From Batillaria attramentaria (Eukaryota; Mollusca; Gastropoda; Batillariidae), in contig JACVVK020000154.1 of assembly GCA_018292915.2 (NCBI GenBank), positions 587,501 to 651,500 on the forward strand: a stretch of 64,000 bases of DNA. The letters are read 5' to 3'. This document shows positions 58,653-64,000 of this stretch, one piece after another. Position numbers and translations under genes: made by a program. The notes under the pieces were generated by a model. The model was not told the origin of the DNA, did not search any database, and saw nothing but the letters and a program-made list of their open reading frames with translations. Positions within the stretch are counted from its first letter, which is position 1; every line of letters begins with the position of its first letter.

Positions 58653-61008
58653 TGCACACACACAACGCACCACACACACGCACACACACATGCACACACA
58701 AAAACACTCACACCACCCATAATTGAAACTAAATGTTCATGGTACATGTAATAACCAAGACTTCATGAAACCTCACATTCCTACCTACACATTGACACAA
58801 CATATATTTTCACAGCATGCTGATATGGAAATTATATTTACCTTGCCCATTTTTGGTTCTGCCACTTTAAGGCGGAAATCTCCGTTTGATTTTGCGTAGT
58901 TGACCATGTGCGCGTAGATGTGCAGCATGTTTTCTTTGAAATCCCCTGAAGCAACAAAAACAAAATTGCTAAAGCAAACTTTCTTCTCTTTTCAGCACAA
59001 GAATGAATTGCATAATTGTGAGCATTTACAGAATCATGAAGTTTTGGTCACCATGAACTGCCACTGAAGAAATCATCAAAATACAGAAAAGCCAGGTTTG
59101 CACTGAAATTTTAATTTCCAAAACCACAAAATTATTATGCTACAAAGATTTGGACATCAACTTTACTGAAACAGATGTGAACAGATTTTAGTAACTTAAT
59201 ACATATCATAGAGTCTCAAAAGAAAGAACAGGCATAGATAAGCCAACGATTAGGTTACAGTACCAACAGATACATATCAGAACATGTGTTTCTCACAGAA
59301 AGCGTAACAATACAAAATTTGTTTTAAGATAATGTGGATGACTGCGAACTGTGGCATTTGTCATTTGTGTAGTTAGCATTACATTAGAAATACGACACTG
59401 ACAGTTGTAAACAGACTGCCATGCACACATTCCAGACTAATCCAACAAAAACAAAAACAAAAAGTGGGATAAGTGCCAATACAAAACACTACTGTAAGAC
59501 GTCACAGAGCTAAAGGGTACTAAATGTATGTATCAACGCAATGCATATGACAGGTGCTAAAATCAGGTGGCAACATGTTAAATATAAATATTCCGTCCCC
59601 CTCTCTCTGTACACTGTTAATAAAGAATGTAGCTATTATGCAAAACATGTTACTTGCTTTAACAAACTGTATGATCACAGCAGGACCGAAGGATTGAGCA
59701 AACACACATAACGAGATCAAATACAGACCCACTTCAACAACAAAAATGAAATTGCTGTACAGCCTGCTATGCTCAAGAATCTAGCGATCCAAACAGCTGA
59801 ATTTTACTAAATACTGATTTAAGATTGTCATACCCTGCCAAGCAATCATCTCACAACATTTTTAGTTGAACCCCGTGTCCCCATCTCTCCTCCGTCTGTA
59901 CCCAGCAAGCAAAGCGTTTCCGGCTCGCGACAGACCAGAAAAGGTCACAGTAGGGTTAGAACGATTCCGCATGCTTCGCCCATCACGGGTGGGATACGTA
60001 CCATTGCCTGGACTAACGGCGTTGAGAGGGGGATCCTGGTATGACGGTCTGTACTCCACGGCAGGTTTCGGGGGAGCCTGCTTTTTTGAATTTTCCTCCA
60101 TGAGTTTGCGGATGTCTCCGAGCGTTACACCCTCTTCCTTCTTTTCTTCCTTCGGTCGAAGACCCTGTAGACAAAAGGGAAAATGTGGACTTTATCGACA
60201 GGGCAAAACAAGCATTCAAGAGTCTGGCATCCAGAAGATAATACTAATGGATGGGAGAGGAGGGAGATGTGAGGTGTGGCAGGGAGGGGTGCGCAAGTTA
60301 CAGAGACAGTGGTGGGGTGGGAATAGCAAGCTTGGAAACCTCCAGTTTTGGCTGGTTTCATTGGGGGGGGGGGGGGGGGGGGGTTACTGACAAATGAGCC
60401 TGAAAAGCATCATATCAGTTTTCAGCATGCTAAAGGATAAGGAATTTGCATTGGTGATAGTTAGAATTCCTTAAATGGGAAATGCTCCATTGCAGCAGGT
60501 TTAAAAAGAAAAAAAAAAAGAAAAAAAAAAGGTGTACTGGGATGGGTGGAAGCTGCCAACATTAGATTTTTTTCTAACAGCAAATTCAACACCAACGAAG
60601 AGACATCAATGTATGTATGAAATGGTAAAAATAAAATGTCAGCTTCTGCTTTCACCTGAATCATCTGTTCTGTCAGGAAGCCATATTGGACAGGGTACTG
60701 TGGGACAGGCGGCCCGTTGCCAAAGGCGACCATTCCAGGCTGGGCGTTCATGCCAGGCCACGCGCTGCCAGGCGGTGCTCCCCATATGTTGATCTGTGTC
60801 CCAGAGTAGTTGGTGGGGTTGAACGGTCCATCAGGTATCTGCACTGTTGGATTTGGAGCTGCGCAGGAAAAATGACATGTATTTGTGATAAAGAGGGTGC
60901 TAGAGAAACTGTATTAAGTTCTTGGCTGATTTATTTAAGAATAGACATTGTTGAGTGTGCACAATAAGCAAAGGGGGTGGTGGTGGTGGTGGTGGTGGTG
61001 GTGGTGGT

Positions 61009-61054
<46 letters not shown>

Positions 61055-62665
61055 TGTGTGTGTGTGTTACTAGAGAAGATAAGAGGGTGGAGGGAATTGG
61101 GGGGTGGGTGGTGGTGGTGGTGGTGGGGGGGGGTAATGATTATCTCCACACCCATTACTAAGTCAACAGGTAACAAGATACAACTGTGCCTGGTTCACGG
61201 AGAGGTGTCCATTTGCAATTACTTGTATGCGTGTACTTCTGAGAAAGAAAGCAAGGCACACCTGTACATGAGGAAATGGATTTTTTTTTTTTTTTTTTTT
61301 TTTTGGGGGGGGGGGGGGGGGGCAACAGTAAGCACAGGTTTGTGTAAGAAAGCATCCATTCAAAAGGGTAGACAGCATGAGTTGATCTTGCTTCGAGTGA
61401 CTTGATTACCTTGTTCGTCTGCCCCCGATCCAAATCCATCGTACAGACCAGTAGTTGCCCATGCCTCTTTGGGAGTGGCTCGCCCCTTTCTGACAGGAGA
61501 CTGCAATGTTATGATTTTTTCGTTTAAATGCTTATTTGTGACTCACAGTGAACAGTGACTGCAGACCTTTAGAGTTCATTTAAAAAAGAAAACATTAACA
61601 GTCAACTTTTTAAAACAGTTGACCGACATTTTACATGTTAAATGCACTGTATACCACACACATAAACACCCTACCTTTTTCCGTTTTGATTTAGATCTGG
61701 ATGACTTTGAGGTGAGTGTGGCCGATGTGTCTGTATCTGTGGTGACATCTGTGGTTTCGAAGAAGCTAGATGTGTCTGTGTTGCCGCTGCAGTCTCCAAT
61801 GTCATCAACCTGGAATGTCTTTGAAACGACAGCACTCTCATGGAGGCGATCTCTGGAAGGACAAAAAGCAACAAAACCATGACAAGTCAAATTAAATGCA
61901 AATCCTGAATTGTCCTTACAATGACTAAGAATTGGAGGGGGGCTGAATCATGATGAGAGAGAACATGACATCCTCCTGTAATATCTCTAAAATGACTAAT
62001 AATTAGGGCAAGGGTGTCAGGGGAGTGGGGGGGGGGGGGGAGGAGGTGGGGTATTCACAGCAAAAACAAACATTTTGTATTCTTCAGATATTTCAGTGAC
62101 ATTCAGTATAATTTTAAACACATCCATCATCAGAAGGTACATGTGAAACATAGGTGATAATGATCTCCATGTTGATTCGTGTAACCGAAGACTCTCCAGC
62201 AGTATGATAATCCTGTACGTTTCCACATGTTTGAAAGAAATTCTGCATATAGCATACCATACCTTGACACTGCCACCGCCCTCACAGTTCGCTTGCCGGG
62301 CTTCAGCGTGAATGGGGCAAAATATTTGAAAGTGAACTCCTTGCTCCCGATCTTTCTCTGGAATGGCATCGGCTTGGACCCATCAGTGGTGAAATACAGC
62401 TTACAGTTTGGTGCCTCTGTAAATAAAAATCACAAAGATACACAAATACACAGCCACAAACGGCTAATCCATGACTTTCCAACCGTCACATCTCCTAGAA
62501 ATGTTGTGACAGGGCATTAAAACAAGGATGACCTTTTTATTCAATAATAATAATAATAATATAAAAATCATTTAAATGTGATGCCTGTCCGTCATTAGAA
62601 GCTCCAGGCGCTATTACAATAGGAGGTAAAAACAAACTGACATTTAAGTAAGCATTTCGAGGCAC

Positions 62666-62717
<52 letters not shown>

Positions 62718-63264
62718 ACACACATGTAAAATTCTGCAGCTAAAGTAAGACACGCAAGAGGTTAGTTAGTTAGCCACTTAGGGCCTAACGACACGCGAGC
62801 AACAAAGACCTTTTTGCAGCTGACACACAAGAGGACAACACAGATTTCTAAAGCAACAAAAATAGCAACCACATAGTACGGCACAACCAGTGAGACAATT
62901 AGATGCTCATAATATAATACAAATGATAAGAAACGGAATGGATGGTAAGAAAAAACAAATGACCAAAGTAACACTTTGGCTGTCATCACTGATGAAAATG
63001 GCGAAAAAACATAAGCTGATACAAGTGATGGCAAGTGTGAATACACACACAAACATTTTAAAAGGAATGTGAATGATTCAACTGTTTACAACAAACTGAA
63101 GTTTATCCAATTTCCCAGTATCAAACAGCTCTAGATGTGACACAATACAAACCTATTGAGATGTCAATGTAGGTGCTGGTGTCAATGTGGTTTGTGGCCA
63201 GACCACCAAAGTGCTCGCGCACCGGTGTAATGAACGGGGCTGGTAGCGCCCCTGCACTTGGCAT
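44110..63264 (-). CDS. Octad annexin with chitobiase/DZANK1-like N-terminal extension
   Basis: Twenty-four coding exons from ATG 63264-63262 to TAG 44112-44110 keep one frame, giving about 1086 residues. Residues 1-411 are an unusual extension (CHB-like domain, basic and Pro-rich linkers); 412-1086 are eight annexin repeats, as in annexin A6. Annexins bind acidic phospholipids with calcium; the type 2 sites (GxGT ... D/E about 38 residues later) are visible in seven of the eight repeats, and repeat 7 has KKWGT. Start chosen: the first ATG of the second exon, with a non-coding exon upstream at 63683. An internal Met405 (METENLN) could start a conventional 682-residue annexin. Whether one transcript spans all exons is inferred from phases. 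Exon lists are given in the three sub-entries. Confidence 0.75.
44349..44395. repeat. 47-base G homopolymer
   Basis: An uninterrupted run of 47 G on the plus strand (C on the annexin sense strand), starting about 18 nt inside the intron after the repeat 8 exon. The length in the assembly is uncertain. Confidence 0.9.
44890..45170 (+). repeat. Dispersed repeat family B, copy 2
   Basis: Matches 30060-30370 in the same orientation. It lies in the intron after annexin exon 45266-45454 and is antisense to that gene. Confidence 0.6.
45528..45625. repeat. Poly-T/poly-G low-complexity tract
   Basis: About 20 T then 13 G, then further T- and G-rich runs, in an annexin intron. Confidence 0.85.
46155..46216. 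repeat. (CT)n(CA)n microsatellite
   Basis: About 14 CT followed by about 15 CA units. It begins about 30 nt downstream (gene sense) of annexin exon 46244-46334. Confidence 0.92.
47617..47790 (-). mobile_element. tRNA-derived SINE, copy 6
   Basis: A full-length minus-strand copy of the family at 13571: GGAGCCGCGGTAGCCAAATG head, GAGTTCGAACCCC B box, the shared body and tail. It lies in an annexin intron in the gene's sense orientation. Confidence 0.85.
47971..48014. repeat. (CA)n microsatellite
   Basis: About 22 CA units with nearby TACA interruptions. It lies in the intron just after annexin exon 48042-48136. Confidence 0.92.
49396..49437. repeat. (CA)n microsatellite
   Basis: About 20 CA units. 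It starts about 25 nt beyond annexin exon 49462-49540, inside the intron that joins the two tetrads. Confidence 0.92.
49640..50090 (-). repeat. Dispersed repeat family A, inverted copy
   Basis: Reverse complement of the family at 3960-4325: TCGTTCTGAGCTGTTTTC, CTAATCATCAAGATAAAG and ACATTGTATTCA correspond to the landmarks there. It is followed by a short direct repeat AAGTTTGCTTAGCAAAGA (twice). It fills most of the annexin intron between 49540 and 50204. Confidence 0.6.
50630..50745 (-). mobile_element. Degraded tRNA-derived SINE
   Basis: On the minus strand GGGGATTTGACCTGTGGTTA resembles the head of the SINE at 11154, and a B-box-like AGGTTCAAAAACC follows. Shortly downstream a GT tract lies at 50829-50862. 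Confidence 0.45.
51949..52367. mobile_element. 419-bp hAT-like MITE carrying a BED-finger relic
   Basis: Termini TAGGGATGTGCCGATT and AATCGGAACATCCCTA are inverted repeats with one mismatch. GTACACTG flanks both ends (51941-51948 and 52368-52375), an exact 8-bp target-site duplication typical of hAT. Inside, a plus frame from 52119 starts MAKQLQQRE and has [16 protein letters not shown] then TILTDGAT. This looks like the beginning of a BED zinc finger of a ZBED/hAT transposase. It lies in an annexin intron. Confidence 0.85.
53461..53733. mobile_element. Foldback MITE with about 45-bp inverted arms
   Basis: The left arm, about 53461-53510, and the right arm, about 53686-53732, are near-perfect reverse complements (both contain GAGAATGTGCTAACTGACAT in one orientation). 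The interior is about 175 bp without coding potential. The right arm ends about 10 nt from the 5' splice site of annexin exon 53743-53837, so the hairpin would form at the very start of that intron. Confidence 0.8.
54244..56318. repeat. 83-bp satellite array, 25 copies
   Basis: Twenty-five head-to-tail units of exactly 83 bp with only a few substitutions (for example C to T near 55412 and 55744, C to G near 56254). Landmarks on the plus strand are CACCAGACTGAATTTCCCCC, TTGGGATAGTAAAGATAG and GATCTGATCAGCCAACAG. The TGAATTTCCCCCTTGGGATA part resembles the 3' ends of several LINE families. The array lies in the annexin intron between 53837 and 56468. On the annexin sense strand each unit contains TCTGGTGAGT (a consensus 5' splice site) and, about 40 nt later, AATAAA. 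Confidence 0.97.
56340..56455. repeat. Poly-T and (AAAT)n tracts
   Basis: About 18 T, then an AAATA tetranucleotide repeat ending just before annexin exon 56468-56549, within the first bases of the intron in sense direction. Confidence 0.85.
57480..57970. repeat. About 62-bp minisatellite, diverged
   Basis: Seven or so irregular units share GTGGGTGTGCACAC, AATGAATGGGTGTGCTCC, GGGTGTGAAGGC and GATATTTGCA. They end in a GT microsatellite at 57861-57900. They lie in the annexin-gene intron between 57301 and 58019. Long His/Thr-rich frames on the minus strand are artefacts. Confidence 0.8.
58200..58560 (+). mobile_element. Probable SINE or LINE-derived dispersed element
   Basis: Bounded by a T/G-rich stretch on the left and a GGGATAATAAAAACAGC tail on the right, a common retroposon 3' end. 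The interior has no open frame of note. It is in an annexin-gene intron. Confidence 0.4.
58592..58710. repeat. (CA)n microsatellite with interruptions
   Basis: About 28 pure CA units then interrupted CA-rich sequence. Confidence 0.93.
58946..60001. other. Annexin-gene intron, nothing recognised
   Basis: AT-rich intronic sequence between the exons at 58945 and 60002. No repeat family, exon or structured element stands out. Confidence 0.5.
60973..61068. repeat. (GGT)n(GT)n microsatellite
   Basis: About twelve GGT triplets pass into about 20 GT units. GGT-rich and G-run sequence continues to 61131. Confidence 0.92.
61278..61322. repeat. Poly-T/poly-G tract
   Basis: About 24 T directly followed by about 18 G. 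In annexin sense orientation this is poly-C then poly-A, close after exon 61410-61500. Confidence 0.9.
62662..62725. repeat. (CA)n microsatellite
   Basis: About 22 CA units with flanking CA-rich sequence in the second annexin-gene coding intron. Confidence 0.92.
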
Positions 63265-63887
63265 CTTGAGTGTTTTCTGTTCCTGTGAAAAAGTGACGTT
63301 TTGAAAATTAGTACATGCTTCTGCATGTGTATGGGCTTATACTTGCAAGTGCTGACATATTCTTGCAAGTGCTGACATTCATACTTTAGCAGTTTGATTA
63401 GAGAAATAAGAAAACTTGTACCGTGGCCTAGGTGGCCTTCAAAAATGTCAGCAGTTCAACTGAAAGCGCGATGTAGACACTAGAGCGTTAAAGAGAAAGG
63501 AGACCATGTTTTCAGACACACAACAGAACTTGCGGGATTATGGAAAGCAAGACACAGCAGGTGCCCGTTTCATTTCTCGCTTGTTTTGCATAAAATCAAA
63601 GGAGAAAATATCCTGTCTGGCACATGAGACTGATGGAAAAACTCCCTACATCCTGTATACATGCAGACGGTAGTTTTCTTACCTCCCACTGCACAAAATG
63701 CCGCTTTTGGGTTCAATATTTGGCTGTCGTCAGGCAGCCATGTCTAATCAACAATCCGCTGTGCGTAGGTGGGTGGGATTCTGATTGGATAAAATTCCGA
63801 CCCTGACCCCGGAAGCACAACTCCTCTTTAATTTACTGCGGAGCTGTCCTTTCCATGTGGGCCACGAGAGATCAACAGTAGCAAAAG
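63265..63887. promoter_or_regulatory. Bidirectional promoter region, annexin gene and GTPBP4
   Basis: The annexin-gene second exon starts at 63282 with a short 5' UTR (acceptor TTTTTCACAG|GAACAG). A donor GTGGGAG|GTAAGAA at 63683/63682 on the minus strand marks a probable non-coding first exon. GTPBP4 begins at 63888 on the plus strand. Between them lie a CCAAT box (GATTGGATA on the plus strand near 63783), an ETS-like CCCCGGAAGC near 63808 and CCATGTGGGC. No TATA box is seen. Shared use is inferred from the head-to-head arrangement within about 200 bp. Confidence 0.55.
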
Positions 63888-63935
63888 ATGGCCCAATATA
63901 ATTTTAAGAATATCACGGTGGTGCCGCCGTTTAAG
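63888..63935 (+). CDS. GTPBP4: Nucleolar GTP-binding protein 1, exon 1 (partial)
   Basis: ATG at 63888 opens 16 codons reading MAQYNFKNITVVPPFK, followed at once by the consensus donor GTAAGA. The start MAxYNFKxITVVP is the invariant N-terminus of GTPBP4/NOG1, and the human gene also breaks near this point. NOG1 is a nucleolar GTPase of pre-60S ribosome assembly. The GTP-binding motifs lie in later exons outside this window. The call rests on the short but very distinctive N-terminus and correct splice site. Confidence 0.85.
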
Positions 63936-64000
63936 GTAAGATGTTTGTTTTTCCGCGTAGTGGTTGACGTCTCCTGTCTGTCTATCGTCTTTTGCCGAAA

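Larger units (their letters stand above)
57150..63264 (-). other. N-terminal extension of the annexin gene (CHB-like domain)
   Basis: Exons: 63153-63264, 62263-62416, 61675-61852, 61410-61500, 60656-60858, 60002-60164, 58842-58945, 58019-58094, 57150-57301, with phases 0-1-2-0-1-0-1-0-1-0 at successive ends. Residues about 32-105 ([32 protein letters not shown]) fit the chitobiase C-terminal-like module (CHB_HEX_C) found at the start of DZANK1. Later parts: a Ser/Thr/Asp-rich linker then [12 protein letters not shown]; a Pro/Gly region with [10 protein letters not shown] and [16 protein letters not shown]; a short folded-looking segment [20 protein letters not shown] and [19 protein letters not shown]; and a Lys/Pro-rich hinge [20 protein letters not shown]. 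No zinc ribbon or ankyrin repeat is found, so it is not a full DZANK1. Confidence 0.65.

Overview
The window is animal nuclear DNA, most probably from a gastropod or other lophotrochozoan mollusc. The evidence is intron-rich genes with GT-AG introns of 0.1-5 kb, dense CA/CT microsatellites, several tRNA-derived SINEs, LINE remnants and short inverted-repeat DNA transposons. The mollusc assignment is an inference from repeat style and gene content, not a proven identity. No bacterial operon, CRISPR array or rRNA gene is visible.

Layout: 1-26.8 kb is gene-poor and repeat-rich. It holds SINE copies, a degenerate GAGAC-anchored tandem array (5.93-6.87 kb), a 5'-truncated LINE with intact reverse transcriptase and a perfect 16-bp target-site duplication (8.4-11.1 kb), a second LINE 3' end (13.0-13.5 kb), a spliced non-coding-looking locus with tandemly duplicated exons (16.9-19.5 kb), and a 39-bp minisatellite mixed with RNase H relics of another LINE (24.0-26.0 kb). 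From 26.8 to 40.8 kb on the plus strand lies a U6 snRNA terminal uridylyltransferase gene (TUT1-like: C2H2 finger, RRM, nucleotidyltransferase/PAP core, basic C-terminal tail). Its introns carry a MULE fragment and two TIR transposons, and its last coding region is broken over three frames. It converges on a minus-strand gene at 63.3-44.1 kb whose 24 coding exons keep one open frame. They encode about 410 residues with a chitobiase/DZANK1-like N-terminal domain followed by eight annexin repeats (annexin A6-like octad). A 25-copy 83-bp satellite and two MITEs sit in its introns. At 63.9 kb, divergent from the annexin gene and sharing its promoter region, begins exon 1 of GTPBP4/NOG1.

The genes are unrelated in pathway: TUT1 acts on U6 snRNA, annexin binds membranes with calcium, and GTPBP4 acts in 60S ribosome assembly. 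They are linked only by position, convergent at 41-44 kb and divergent at 63.3-63.9 kb. Most striking are the predicted CHB-domain/octad-annexin fusion, the satellite that repeats a 5' splice site and a poly(A) signal in the sense direction of its host intron, and the exon-pair duplication in the non-coding locus.
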